DNA of 64,000 nucleotides, from positions 238,246 to 302,245 of the forward strand of contig JAAMEZ010000022.1 of the NCBI GenBank assembly GCA_013322215.1. The letters run 5' to 3'. Both the position numbers and the translations under genes were made by a program. Below, in pieces: positions 42,939-51,413 of the stretch (the first letter of the stretch is position 1; every line of letters starts with the position of its first letter). The notes under the pieces were generated by a model, which saw nothing but the letters and a program-made list of their open reading frames with translations, was not told the DNA's origin and did no database searches. This DNA comes from Martinezella rhizogenes (lineage in GTDB: Bacteria; Pseudomonadota; Alphaproteobacteria; Rhizobiales; Rhizobiaceae).

Positions 42939-43718
42939 ATGCATGCGCAGTCCACAATAAACAAGCTGCCCCTGGTGCGCAGGCTCGAAGCCGTTGGCTT
43001 CCGGGCCTGGCCTGCATCGTCGGTGCAATATGATGGCAGCTGGCAGATCCGGCTGACAGCGGGTCATCCGTCGAAGCGGCTGAATTCTGTCGTGCCGCTC
43101 GATCCCTCCGATCATCGCGATCTCGAAATTCGGCTGGCAAAAGCGCAGCGCAAGTTCGAGGCGTATGGGAGGCCGATGGTCGTGCGCGAGACGCCGCTCG
43201 CCTCGCGGAAGCTCATCGAGCTCCTGCGGGAGCACGGCTGGACATGCTTCGACGAGACAATCGTCATGACCGCCAATCTCGTCGATCTCGAACTGCCTGA
43301 CATGCTGGATCATCTGCCGAGCCACGATGTCGGCCGCTTTGTGGATGCAAGCCTCATCGTCGATGAAGCGGACCCCGCCTTGAAGCCGGCACTGGCCGAG
43401 GTGGTGAGCGGCATCAAGCCGCTATCGGGCCTCTTCGTCATCGAGGATGCCGAAGCCGGTCCTTTGGCAACGACGCTTTGTGTACAAGACAATGATCTTG
43501 CCGGCGTCATGTCTGTTGCCGTCTCGCCGCAGCATCGGCGCAAGGGGCTGGGTGTCGAAATCCTGACCTCTGCCCTGCGCTGGGCCCGTATGCGCAGTGC
43601 CAAGACCGCCTGGCTTCAGGTCAGCGCCGACAATGCTCCGGCTTTGGCGCTCTATGCCCGCTTCGGTTTCCGCGAAGCCTATCGTTATTGCTATTGGCAA
43701 CCGCCGAGGGCTGCATGA
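42939..43718 (+). CDS. GNAT family N-acetyltransferase
   Basis: 259 residues. The C-terminal GNAT core has acetyl-CoA motif QHRRKGLGVEIL (about 207-218) and the NAPALALYARFGFRE helix-strand end. The N-terminal 150 residues form a second, divergent GNAT-like half. Substrate is unknown. It sits between argJ and mutT in the order usual for rhizobia. Its stop overlaps the mutT start as ATGA, so the two are translationally coupled. Start choice (42939) is moderate; GGAG is 14 bases upstream. Confidence 0.87.
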   Translation: MHAQSTINKLPLVRRLEAVGFRAWPASSVQYDGSWQIRLTAGHPSKRLNSVVPLDPSDHRDLEIRLAKAQRKFEAYGRPMVVRETPLASRKLIELLREHGWTCFDETIVMTANLVDLELPDMLDHLPSHDVGRFVDASLIVDEADPALKPALAEVVSGIKPLSGLFVIEDAEAGPLATTLCVQDNDLAGVMSVAVSPQHRRKGLGVEILTSALRWARMRSAKTAWLQVSADNAPALALYARFGFREAYRYCYWQPPRAA

Positions 43719-44128
43719 GCGAGGCTGGCCGCAAGATCGTTCTCGTTGCCGCCTGTGCGCTTATCGACACGGATGGCCGCATCCTGTTGGCGCAGCGTCC
43801 CGAAGGGAAATCGCTTGCCGGCCTTTGGGAATTTCCCGGCGGCAAGGTCGAGGCCGGCGAAACGCCGGAGGAGACCCTGGTGCGCGAGCTTCAGGAAGAA
43901 CTCGGCATTCAAACGAAGATTGCCTGTCTGGCGCCGCTGACCTTTGCCAGCCACACCTATGAAACCTTCCATCTGCTGATGCCGCTCTATATCTGCCGGC
44001 GTTACGAGGGAATCCCCCATGGCCGGGAAGGGCAGGCGCTCAAATGGGTGCGGCCGCAAGCTTTGCGTGACTATCCGATGCCGCCGGCCGACGAGCCGCT
44101 GATCCCGTTTTTGCAGGATTTGCTTTAG
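43715..44128 (+). CDS. mutT: 8-oxo-dGTP diphosphatase MutT
   Basis: 137 residues. The Nudix box is complete: GGKVEAGET then RELQEELGI (residues 42-65). PLYICRRYEGIPHGREGQ, WVRPQAL and a final PFLQDLL fit the MutT group that removes oxidised dGTP and prevents A:T to C:G errors. The ATG overlaps the previous stop by four bases (ATGA). It is the last gene of the ppiC-argJ-GNAT-mutT run. Confidence 0.92.
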   Translation: MSEAGRKIVLVAACALIDTDGRILLAQRPEGKSLAGLWEFPGGKVEAGETPEETLVRELQEELGIQTKIACLAPLTFASHTYETFHLLMPLYICRRYEGIPHGREGQALKWVRPQALRDYPMPPADEPLIPFLQDLL

Positions 44129-44185
44129 GATCATCGGTCATTCAGGCCGCGGACGATTACGCTTCTTGCCGAAATGCGTTCAATC

Positions 44186-44512
44186 TCAGATATCCTTGAA
44201 TCGGAAGTTCGACTTTGTGAGCTGATCGAGGCTGTTCGCCTCCGAGGCTTTGGGCGTGTGATCGGGCTTGGGCATTTTGCGGATCAGCTCCGTCAGCATT
44301 TCCGACTGTGTGGCCGAATCCCGGCGGATTGCCTCCAGGTGTTCGAGCATCAATCCAAAGGCAAAAATCGCGGCGCCCCAAAATGCATATAGAAGTGCGG
44401 TGACCAGTGCGGCGAAAAAGCCGCTGATGCCTCCGATGACGAGTATCGAAATAGCTGCAACGACCGCGAGAGCTATAACGAGGCCGCCGACGACTTTAAA
44501 CAACCCTGCCAT
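44186..44512 (-). CDS. Small membrane protein, function unknown
   Basis: 108 residues. Two hydrophobic segments (about 9-30 and 33-55) are followed by a polar, helical tail with LEHLEAIRRDSATQSEMLTEL. It is not recognised. GGAGAGG lies 7 bases before the ATG at 44512. It is convergent with mutT (57 bases). Codon use is normal for this genome. Confidence 0.6.
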   Translation of the reverse strand: MAGLFKVVGGLVIALAVVAAISILVIGGISGFFAALVTALLYAFWGAAIFAFGLMLEHLEAIRRDSATQSEMLTELIRKMPKPDHTPKASEANSLDQLTKSNFRFKDI

Positions 44513-44899
44513 ACATTAGCCTCTCCGCAACTAAAGGTTATATCTACTATAGAATACAAACCCTTGCGAGCGTGCGTCAATTACAATTTATTGGCGTATA
44601 TCGAATTTGATTATTTTATTACGTGTGAACCCCAAAAGGGATTTGACGTCCGACGATGCGCCAGATCTCTTTTACGTCTGCGCCGCGTATGTTCAGCACG
44701 TCCAAGGACGGCACATGGCAAATATGGTTAACGAAAATTAGCCATTTGAAATCAGCTGCATAAGCCGAATCACGCACTGTCCCAGAATTTTACGTCTCAT
44801 TAATTTGCATGTGGATATTAAGGGATCGTTTATGACCTTCTGGCATTCAATTCTCTCAATCAAGCGGGTTGTTGGGTGCGTTAAAGAAGGCTTGACATA

Positions 44900-45217
44900 A
44901 TGGACGACGATTTCTGGAAAGCTGTTCAGGAAAAAGAGCAGTCCTATTCCACGTCGCGCAGGACGGGCGCGTTGAATATCGCTCTGCTGTTCGGTACGGC
45001 GGCGGTCGCGCTTTCGCTTATTCTCACGCCGATGCTCTCCGACAAATCGAAGTCGCGCGTGCTTGCAAGCGCGCCGGATATTGACAATATTACGACGGGT
45101 TCGATCCCGCAGACGGAAAACGGCAAGCGTTATACGATCCGCCGCAGCGTTCTGCAGCAGGAACCGGGTTCGGTCTGCATCGTCCAGGGTTATGGTGCCG
45201 ACAGCGGCTGCCAATAG
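44900..45217 (+). CDS. Small single-pass membrane protein
   Basis: 105 residues, with one membrane helix (about 25-43) between a charged N-terminus and a 60-residue exported tail. The tail carries NITTGSIP and two cysteines near the end (CIVQGYGADSGC), which could form a disulfide. It is a conserved-looking rhizobial protein of unknown function, just upstream of the Flp pilin gene. AAGG lies about 10 bases before the ATG. The region 44513-44899 before it is AT-richer and contains TTAACGAAAATTAG at about 44727 but no gene. Confidence 0.68.
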   Translation: MDDDFWKAVQEKEQSYSTSRRTGALNIALLFGTAAVALSLILTPMLSDKSKSRVLASAPDIDNITTGSIPQTENGKRYTIRRSVLQQEPGSVCIVQGYGADSGCQ

Positions 45218-45293
45218 TGCATGAGCATAGCCTGCCGGATGCCATGACGAGCATCGGATTCATCTGTTGTCCAATGCTGGGAGCCTCGAGCTT

Positions 45294-45479
45294 ATGCGTT
45301 CCGTTCGGCGTATTTTCACCGACAAGACCGGTGCCACGGTCATCGAATATGGCCTCATCGCCGCCTTGATGTCGGCTGCAATCATCAGTGGTGTCGGTGC
45401 CTTTAGCGGCAGCCTCTCAAGCACATTCAATATTCTGTCCAATACGATCCAGAATTCCGCCGCCTCCCAGAACAACTGA
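45294..45479 (+). CDS. Flp family type IVb pilin
   Basis: 61 residues. The prepilin site is G13 / ATVIEYG, with the required glutamate at mature position 5 (Glu 18) followed by tyrosine, then the hydrophobic LIAALMSAAIISGV helix. Flp/PilA pilins are assembled by the Tad (Cpa) system. No tadA, cpaB-F or prepilin peptidase gene is in the window, so this pilin must use a machine encoded elsewhere or be a stray paralogue. GGAG lies about 10 bases upstream of the ATG at 45294. Confidence 0.9.
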   Translation: MRSVRRIFTDKTGATVIEYGLIAALMSAAIISGVGAFSGSLSSTFNILSNTIQNSAASQNN

Positions 45480-45499
45480 CGCGGCTCGCAAACCTCTGG

Positions 45500-46384
45500 C
45501 TATTGCTTCAGCTTGTGCTCTTCGACCTTGAGCGCATCGGCCAATCGCGCCTTGGCGGAACCCGGTTGTAACGGCTTCTGCTGGCTTTCATGTGGCGTCC
45601 AGCCTGAAACATAGATGATCGAGAATGTCGCCCTGATCCGCCCGTCTGGATCGGAATAGCGTTCGGCATAGAGTTCGGCGGCGCGCAGGAAGAAGGCACG
45701 CGTCAGCGGCTTGCGGCTGCGATCGACCAGCGGGTTGGTCATCCCCATGGCGCGCAGATCGCGCATCAGGGCAAAGAGATTGTCGTAGCGCACGGTGTAG
45801 TTTTCGGCGTCGATGACGGGCAGGGTAAAGCCGGCACGCTGAAGGAGACCGCCGACATCGCGGACATCGGCAAAGGGAATGACACGCGGGCTGGCACCGC
45901 CGGTCAGCTCGATTTCCGTCGCGAGCAATACATCGCGCAGTTCCTGCAGGGTTCCGGAGCCTGGGATCGCCGCCAGGAAAAGCCCGTCGGCCTTCAGCGC
46001 GCGACGGATCTGGATGAAGACACCGGGCGTGTCGTTGGTGACATGCAGGCTGAGCGGCGACAGCACGAGATTGACCGATTCCGCCTCCAGGGGCAGTTCC
46101 TCCGGCGACGACTGGATGAGGGTCTCGCCGGGAGCGGCAAAGCCGATCTCGCTTTCGATCCGTCTCAAATGGCCGATCTTGCCCGTTGCCAGAGCCAGCT
46201 GCGCGGCAATGCCGGTCGCGCCATGCAGCTCGACGGCCTCGTCGAAATGGCGTTCGGTGACACCAAGCCGTTCCGCCAGTTCGCCGGCGGCAATATCGAG
46301 CAGAAAGGCCGATTTCGGATCGCCTTGTCTCAAGGCCCGGCGCTTGCGGGCTGCAAGTAGCGATTGGTCGAACACGATTTCCAT
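45500..46384 (-). CDS. NDUFAF5/BioC-like methyltransferase
   Basis: 294 residues. The overall layout matches the NDUFAF5-like class I methyltransferases of alphaproteobacteria: N-terminal FDQSLLAARKRRALRQ, a DLVLSPLSLHVTNDTPGV-type motif IV, and a C-terminal FSIIYVSGW. Mitochondrial NDUFAF5 hydroxylates an arginine of complex I. SAM motif I appears degenerate here (LHGATGIA in place of GxGxG). The ATG at 46384 is nearest to the domain. It is divergent from comF. Confidence 0.8.
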   Translation of the reverse strand: MEIVFDQSLLAARKRRALRQGDPKSAFLLDIAAGELAERLGVTERHFDEAVELHGATGIAAQLALATGKIGHLRRIESEIGFAAPGETLIQSSPEELPLEAESVNLVLSPLSLHVTNDTPGVFIQIRRALKADGLFLAAIPGSGTLQELRDVLLATEIELTGGASPRVIPFADVRDVGGLLQRAGFTLPVIDAENYTVRYDNLFALMRDLRAMGMTNPLVDRSRKPLTRAFFLRAAELYAERYSDPDGRIRATFSIIYVSGWTPHESQQKPLQPGSAKARLADALKVEEHKLKQ

Positions 46385-46446
46385 GGTGGTTTCCTGCGAT
46401 ATCATCAGTTCGGCGGGGCGTGCCGGGCACGCGGGTTTTCCCTCGC

Positions 46447-46490
46447 GCAATTCCGGACGGAAAACCGCTATACACTTTTCCTGGAATTGC
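46447..46490. repeat. 44-bp dispersed palindromic element, copy 2
   Basis: Ends are GCAATTCC / GGAATTGC, again a perfect 8-bp inverted repeat. The core GGACGGAAAACCG is shared with copy 1 at 20053-20096. Against copy 1, one terminal pair has changed from C-G to T-A on both arms, a compensating substitution. It sits between the divergent methyltransferase and comF genes. Confidence 0.82.
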
Positions 46491-46503
46491 TAGTCTCAAT
46501 CAT

Positions 46504-47280
46504 ATGGGGATGATGGGACGCGAAACCACCTTGTCGATGCTGGGTGCCGGGCTGAAAAGGCCCTTCGTGGCGCTTGTGGATCTCGTCTATCCGCCTGCCT
46601 GCCCGGGATGCGGCGTTTCTGTGGGCGCGCATCGCGGTCTTTGTCCGGCGTGCTGGTCCGGTATTCGCTTCATCGAACGGCCCTACTGCGAGGTTCTTGG
46701 CAGTCCGTTTTCCCATGATCTTGGTGCGGGAATTCTGAGTGCCGAGGCGATTGCCGAACCGCCCGTCTTCGACCGTTTACGGTCGGCTGCCGTTCACGAC
46801 GGCATCGTGCGGGATCTTGTTCTCAGCCTGAAATATCGCGATCGCACCGATCTCGCGCCGATGATGGCAGGCTGGATGCTGCGCGCCAGCGACGGGGCGA
46901 TTGCGGGTTGCGATGCGATCATTCCCGTGCCGCTGCACCGCGCGCGGCTGTTTGCGCGCAAGTATAACCAGGCGGCCGAGCTCGCACGCCACATCGCCCG
47001 CCTTTCGGATAAGCCGCTGCTGGCTGCAACGCTGCTGCGTGTCAAGCGCACGAGCCAGCAGGTGGGCCTCGGGGCCAAGGCGCGGCAGGATAATGTGCGC
47101 GGCGCGTTCGCCGTCTCCGAGCACCGGGGCGCCGATATATTCGGGCGGCGCATCGTTCTGGTCGATGATGTCTATACCACCGGCGCCACGGTTGCGGCGG
47201 CGACACGTGCGCTGAAGAAAGCAGGCGCGGCCGATGTCACGGTTTTGACCTTTGCAAGGGTCGTCGGTCATCTTATATGA
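46504..47280 (+). CDS. comF: ComF family phosphoribosyltransferase-like protein
   Basis: 258 residues. An N-terminal four-cysteine zinc knuckle (CPGCGVSVGAHRGLCPAC) precedes a type I phosphoribosyltransferase domain with the PRPP loop IVLVDDVYTTGAT. YRDRTDLAPMM and RLFARKYNQAAELA are typical of ComF proteins. In other bacteria ComF acts in DNA uptake during competence; in rhizobia it is unproven. Three ATGs (46504, 46510, 46513) are possible starts. Confidence 0.9.
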   Translation: MGMMGRETTLSMLGAGLKRPFVALVDLVYPPACPGCGVSVGAHRGLCPACWSGIRFIERPYCEVLGSPFSHDLGAGILSAEAIAEPPVFDRLRSAAVHDGIVRDLVLSLKYRDRTDLAPMMAGWMLRASDGAIAGCDAIIPVPLHRARLFARKYNQAAELARHIARLSDKPLLAATLLRVKRTSQQVGLGAKARQDNVRGAFAVSEHRGADIFGRRIVLVDDVYTTGATVAAATRALKKAGAADVTVLTFARVVGHLI

Positions 47281-47282
47281 CA

Positions 47283-47405
47283 CTAGAGGCGGATGATTTT
47301 AGGTCGAAACGACCAAAAATCTGAATCCGCCCTAGAATCAAATAAGTAGAGCATGATGTCGTCCGAAAACCGCAGACACTTTTCGGCATCATGCTCTAAA
47401 TCTAG
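47283..47405. repeat. RIME-like intergenic palindromic element, copy 3 (inverted)
   Basis: Same two-hairpin element as at 10.1 and 12.0 kb, but in the opposite orientation. CTAGAGGCGGATGATTTTAG and later GCATGATGTCGTCCGAAAAC with GCATCATGCTCTA are the matching blocks. It fills the gap between comF and grxC. Confidence 0.87.
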
Positions 47406-47423
47406 GCTTTTCCGGAGTGGATC

Positions 47424-47681
47424 ATGGCATCCGTCGTTATCTATACGCGTGAATTCTGCGGCTATTGCGCCCGCGCGAAGTCGCTGCTTGAATCCAAGGG
47501 CGTCGATTATGTCGAACACAATGCGACCTATTCGCCTGAGATGCGGCAGGAAATGATCGCCAAGGCGAATGGTGCCTCGACCTTCCCGCAGATCTTCATC
47601 AATGGCGAGCACGTCGGCGGCTGTGATGATATCCATGCGCTCGACCGGGCCGGCAAGCTCGACCCGATGCTGGCTGCCTGA
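47424..47681 (+). CDS. grxC: Glutaredoxin 3
   Basis: 85 residues, a single thioredoxin-fold domain. The active site is CGYC (12-15), followed by the TFPQIFINGEHVGGCDD block that holds the cis-proline and the glutathione-binding GG. It uses glutathione to reduce disulfides and glutathionylated proteins. It is the first of a short plus-strand run: grxC, nitrilase-like, DUF1178, DUF3291, with small gaps or overlaps throughout. Confidence 0.95.
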   Translation: MASVVIYTREFCGYCARAKSLLESKGVDYVEHNATYSPEMRQEMIAKANGASTFPQIFINGEHVGGCDDIHALDRAGKLDPMLAA

Positions 47682-47706
47682 CCTGTTCTTGACGAGGGAG
47701 AAACCG

Positions 47707-48564
47707 ATGAGCTTCAAGGCTGCTGCCATCCAGATGTGTTCCGGCGTCGATCCGGTGAAGAACGCGGCTGATATGGCGCGTCTGGTGCGCGATGCCGCCT
47801 CCAAGGGTGCTGTCTATGTGCAGACGCCCGAGATGACCGGCGCGGTGCAGAAGGATCGGCCCGCCATGCGCGCCGTGCTGCGCGACGAGCCGAACGACCT
47901 CATCGTCAAGACGGCGTCCGAGCTCGCGAAGGAACTCGGCATCCATCTGCATATCGGCTCGACGGCCATTGCGCTCGATGACGGCAAGATCGCCAATCGC
48001 GGCTTTCTCTTCGGTCCCGACGGCAAGCTCATCAATCGCTACGACAAGATCCATATGTTCGACGTCGATCTCGACAATGGCGAGAGCTGGCGCGAGAGCG
48101 CCGTCTACCGTCCCGGCTCGGAAGCACGCATCGCGTCGCTGCCTTTCGCCGAGCTCGGCTTTTCCATCTGCTACGACGTGCGTTTTCCGCAGCTCTTCCG
48201 CGCCCAGGCCGTTGCCGGCGCCGAGGTGATGACGGTGCCCGCCGCTTTCACCAAGCAGACCGGTGAGGCGCATTGGGAAATCCTGCTGCGCGCCCGCGCC
48301 ATCGAAAACGGCATGTTCGTCATCGCCGCCGCGCAGGCCGGCAAGCATGAGGACGGCCGCGAGACCTTTGGCCATTCGATGATTATCGATCCCTGGGGCA
48401 AGGTGCTGGCATCCGCCGGCGGCACGGGCGAGGCCGTCGTCATCGCCGAGATCGATGTGGCCGCGGTGAAATCCGCCCATGACAAGATACCGAACCTGAA
48501 GAATGCGCGTGAGTTTTCGCTGGAGAAGATCACGACGCCGGCGGCTGGAGGCGTCGCTGCTTGA
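47707..48564 (+). CDS. Carbon-nitrogen hydrolase (Nit1/Nit2-like)
   Basis: 285 residues. The nitrilase triad is Glu 42 (PEMTG), Lys 114 (RYDKIHMFDVDL) and Cys 155 (ICYDVRFPQLF). The sequence is closest to Nit1/Nit2-type amidases, including deaminated glutathione amidase and omega-amidase. The neighbouring grxC suggests a glutathione link, but that is inference. The ATG at 47707 follows GAGGGAG. Its TGA stop overlaps the TTG start of the next gene. Confidence 0.92.
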   Translation: MSFKAAAIQMCSGVDPVKNAADMARLVRDAASKGAVYVQTPEMTGAVQKDRPAMRAVLRDEPNDLIVKTASELAKELGIHLHIGSTAIALDDGKIANRGFLFGPDGKLINRYDKIHMFDVDLDNGESWRESAVYRPGSEARIASLPFAELGFSICYDVRFPQLFRAQAVAGAEVMTVPAAFTKQTGEAHWEILLRARAIENGMFVIAAAQAGKHEDGRETFGHSMIIDPWGKVLASAGGTGEAVVIAEIDVAAVKSAHDKIPNLKNAREFSLEKITTPAAGGVAA

Positions 48565-48989
48565 TCCATTATTCGCTTCACTGTGACAATGCCCATGAGT
48601 TCGAGGGCTGGTTTTCCGAAAGTGCCGATTTCGACCGCCAGGTCGCAAGCGGTTTCCTCGCCTGTCCCGTCTGCAATTCGGCTGCAATTTCCAAGCTGCT
48701 AATGGCGCCTTCGGTTTCGACGGCGCGCAAGAGGGACGAGATGCAGACGGTTGCCATGAATACGGCGCGCAAAGAGGCAATGACCAAACTCAAGGAAGCG
48801 GTCGACGCCATCAAGGCCAATGCGGAGGATGTCGGCGCGAAGTTTCCCGAGGAAGCCCGCAAGATCCATTATGGCGAGGCGGATGCGCGCGGGATCATCG
48901 GCAAGGCGACGCCGGACGAAGCGCAGGCGCTTGTCGAAGAGGGCATCGAGATCGCCGCCATCCCCGTGCTGCCAGACGATATCAACTGA
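48561..48989 (+). CDS. DUF1178 family protein
   Basis: 142 residues. The N-terminal MIHYSLHCDNAHEFEGWF with ACPVCNS forms a putative four-ligand zinc ribbon, the signature of DUF1178, a proteobacterial family of unknown function. The middle is a long helix (MTKLKEAVDAIKANAEDV). The start is TTG, overlapping the preceding TGA as TTGA, which is consistent with coupling. It ends in a TGA that overlaps the ATG of the DUF3291 gene. Confidence 0.85.
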   Translation: MIHYSLHCDNAHEFEGWFSESADFDRQVASGFLACPVCNSAAISKLLMAPSVSTARKRDEMQTVAMNTARKEAMTKLKEAVDAIKANAEDVGAKFPEEARKIHYGEADARGIIGKATPDEAQALVEEGIEIAAIPVLPDDIN

Positions 48990-49576
48990 TGCCGGCAAGT
49001 GCTGGCAAGCATCTCGCCATGTATAATTTCGGGCTGCATGTCGCGGCCTATGAAAGCCCTGCCGTCGAGGGATTTCGCTTGCGGGAAGCGGCGAATTTCG
49101 AGGCAGCTGCCCGCGCGCATGGCTTTATCGGTCGATCAGGCTATGCTGGCGAGCCAGATACCCTTTGCTGGGGTGAGCAGGTCTTTCCGCGTTTCATCGA
49201 GGGCAGCGGCTTTCGGACCGCGCCGTCATCGCTGTCGCTCTGGGCCGATATCGAATCGCTGATGGCATTCACCTATAGCGGCGTACATGCCGACGCCCTG
49301 AAGGGCGCGCGGCATTGGAACGTCAGGCAGAACTGGCCGCCGCTCGTCCTTTGGTGGATCGATGCCGGGACCATTCCGGAATGGAAGGATGGCGTCGAGC
49401 GCTTTGAACATCTGCACGATCACGGTGCCAGCCCGGTCGCCTTCTCGTTCAAGCAGCCCTATGGACCTGATGGCCGACCTCAGGAGATCGACCGCCTTCG
49501 TATCAAGGAGATCGTTGCTCGCAACGCCGTGGGCCAGAGCGAATTGCTGGCACATGTGCTAACGCTGAAAGTCTGA
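48989..49576 (+). CDS. DUF3291 family protein
   Basis: 195 residues. The core with LSLWADIESLMAFTYSGVHAD, then RHWNVRQNWPPLVLWWIDAG, is characteristic of DUF3291, a ferredoxin-like alpha/beta fold related to antibiotic biosynthesis monooxygenases. Function is not established. The ATG overlaps the previous TGA (TGATG), so it is coupled to DUF1178. An internal Met at residue 11 (MYNFGLHVAAYE) is a second possible start. It is tail-to-tail with ubiG (21 bases). Confidence 0.82.
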   Translation: MPASAGKHLAMYNFGLHVAAYESPAVEGFRLREAANFEAAARAHGFIGRSGYAGEPDTLCWGEQVFPRFIEGSGFRTAPSSLSLWADIESLMAFTYSGVHADALKGARHWNVRQNWPPLVLWWIDAGTIPEWKDGVERFEHLHDHGASPVAFSFKQPYGPDGRPQEIDRLRIKEIVARNAVGQSELLAHVLTLKV

Positions 49577-49597
49577 GGCAAGTTCGCCGAAGTGCGA

Positions 49598-50350
49598 TCA
49601 GCTCAAGCTCGCTCGCTTCGCCAACAGCATGTAGTTGACGTCCATATCTTTCGAGAGATTCCAGCGATCCTGCAGCGGCGAATAGAAGACGCCGGTGCGG
49701 GCGATGATGTCGAGGCCGCTCGCGGCGAGCGGCTTCTCGATCTCTTCCGGGCGCACCAGCTTTTCATATTGATGGGTGCCGCGCGGCAGCCAGCGCAGCA
49801 CGTTTTCTGCGGCGAAGATGGCAAGGGCCGCCGCCTTCATGGTGCGGTTGATGGTCGCAACGAACATCAGGCCGCCGGGGCGAACCATTTTCGCGCAGGT
49901 CGACAGGAAGAATTCGACGTCGGCAACGTGTTCGACCACTTCCATATTCAGCACGATATCGAAGGTCTCGCCAGCCTCGGCCAGCTGTTCGGCGGTAACA
50001 GCACGGTAATCGACGGGAACGCCGGAGGCCTTTGCGTGCGTCGAGGCGATGCCGATGTTTTTTTCGGAAGGGTCGGCGCCGATGACGGTGGCGCCCATGC
50101 GGGCCACCGGCTCTGACAGCAGGCCGCCGCCGCAGCCGATGTCGAGCACCCGCAGGCCCTCCAGTGGCCGGCTGCTCTTCGGGTCGCGATCAAAATTCTC
50201 GCAGGCGCGGTCGCGGATATAGGCCAGACGAACGGGATTGAATTTGTGAAGCGGTTTGAACTTGCCGGTTGGGCTCCACCACTCGGCCGCCATGGCGGAA
50301 AAACGGTCCACTTCGCTCTGGTCGATCGTGCTCTTTGCCGTTTCGTTCAT
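49598..50350 (-). CDS. ubiG: 3-demethylubiquinol 3-O-methyltransferase UbiG
   Basis: 250 residues, full length. SAM motif I is [14 protein letters not shown] (68-81), with [10 protein letters not shown] as the acidic loop. The start [17 protein letters not shown] and [19 protein letters not shown] are standard for bacterial UbiG. It performs two O-methylations in ubiquinone synthesis. It is divergent from the secreted orphan and lysC, a typical rhizobial arrangement. The 265-base gap to 50616 shows no clear regulatory motif. Confidence 0.95.
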   Translation of the reverse strand: MNETAKSTIDQSEVDRFSAMAAEWWSPTGKFKPLHKFNPVRLAYIRDRACENFDRDPKSSRPLEGLRVLDIGCGGGLLSEPVARMGATVIGADPSEKNIGIASTHAKASGVPVDYRAVTAEQLAEAGETFDIVLNMEVVEHVADVEFFLSTCAKMVRPGGLMFVATINRTMKAAALAIFAAENVLRWLPRGTHQYEKLVRPEEIEKPLAASGLDIIARTGVFYSPLQDRWNLSKDMDVNYMLLAKRASLS

Positions 50351-50615
50351 GGCTCACTCCGTGATTTGCGTCATTCCGTGGTTTGGATGACCGCAAGCAA
50401 ATAATTCTTACCCGAAGGGTGAAGTCGGACGATCGATGCGTGATGTCAAGGGCCTGCGACCTTCGATCAGCTGTGGGGTATCTCGATCGCGAGGCGCGAA
50501 TTGCCATGCGGAGGTTGACATGGAGGTATCTTATGGCCGATCAATCGCCGGGCTGTGAAATGGGCTTTCGGAACCGGGATCGATTGCGATCGACTGGCTT
50601 GTAGAGGAGTTCCTC

Positions 50616-51242
50616 ATGAGACCACTCCGTCTCGCGACGACCGTCGTCATGTGCTGGCTTGCGGCCGGCCATGCAAATGCCGGGGACGGCAAGGGGTTTC
50701 GCCTGACGATCGACGGGGTCAGCGTCGGCATCAATCCCGGCGATGCGCTCGAGGTCACCATGAAGGACGGCCGCAAGGTTCCGGTGGAGCTGCAACGCAG
50801 CGAAACGGTGACCTTCACCGGCGGCAAATTCTCCTTCGATCATGACGGCAAATTTACGGTCGCAAAGACGGATCTGGGCGACGGCGTGCAGCAATATGCG
50901 CTGATGACGCCGATCGGCACCGGCATCATCATCCAGGTCTATAAGGGCCTCAACCCTTCCAGCTATACCGATGTCGTACTGCAGCAGATGGTGCAGGAGA
51001 GCATCAATGGCGGCGCGAAGATCAGCAAACGGCCAACCGAGCGCACATTGCCGAGCGGCAGCGTGCTGAAGGGCGTGAAAGCCGAGACGAAGACGGACGA
51101 CGACGTCATGGAGTATGAGATCGTCGCGACCGGTCGGCCGGAAGGCGGCGTGCTCGTCGCCACGTTCCTCAACAAAGAAAACATCCCCAAGGAAGGGGGC
51201 GTTCTCGACAAGCTCTGGGCGACCTTAAAAGTGGATTTTTAG
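50616..51242 (+). CDS. Secreted hypothetical protein
   Basis: 208 residues, not recognised. A signal peptide (about 1-22, cleavage near ANA-GD) indicates export. The mature part is beta-rich: VSVGINPGDALEVTMKDGRK, then VTFTGGKFSFDHDGKFTV, with no cysteines after the signal. GAGGAG lies 8 bases before the ATG. It stands between ubiG and lysC, and neither suggests a role. Confidence 0.7.
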   Translation: MRPLRLATTVVMCWLAAGHANAGDGKGFRLTIDGVSVGINPGDALEVTMKDGRKVPVELQRSETVTFTGGKFSFDHDGKFTVAKTDLGDGVQQYALMTPIGTGIIIQVYKGLNPSSYTDVVLQQMVQESINGGAKISKRPTERTLPSGSVLKGVKAETKTDDDVMEYEIVATGRPEGGVLVATFLNKENIPKEGGVLDKLWATLKVDF

Positions 51243-51413
51243 AGTAAAGTTTTCGTCGCCTCTGGCGTCCGATGCTATTGCACCTGCCCGACAAACTCGC
51301 TAAGAGACGGCCCCATTGAGATCACGCTTTTCCGGCTACCGAACCGGGAGGGCGATTTTGCATGTCGGGCTATCCGCATTCGGCCGCCCGGCGCAGGGTA
51401 CTGGTAGAGGCAC

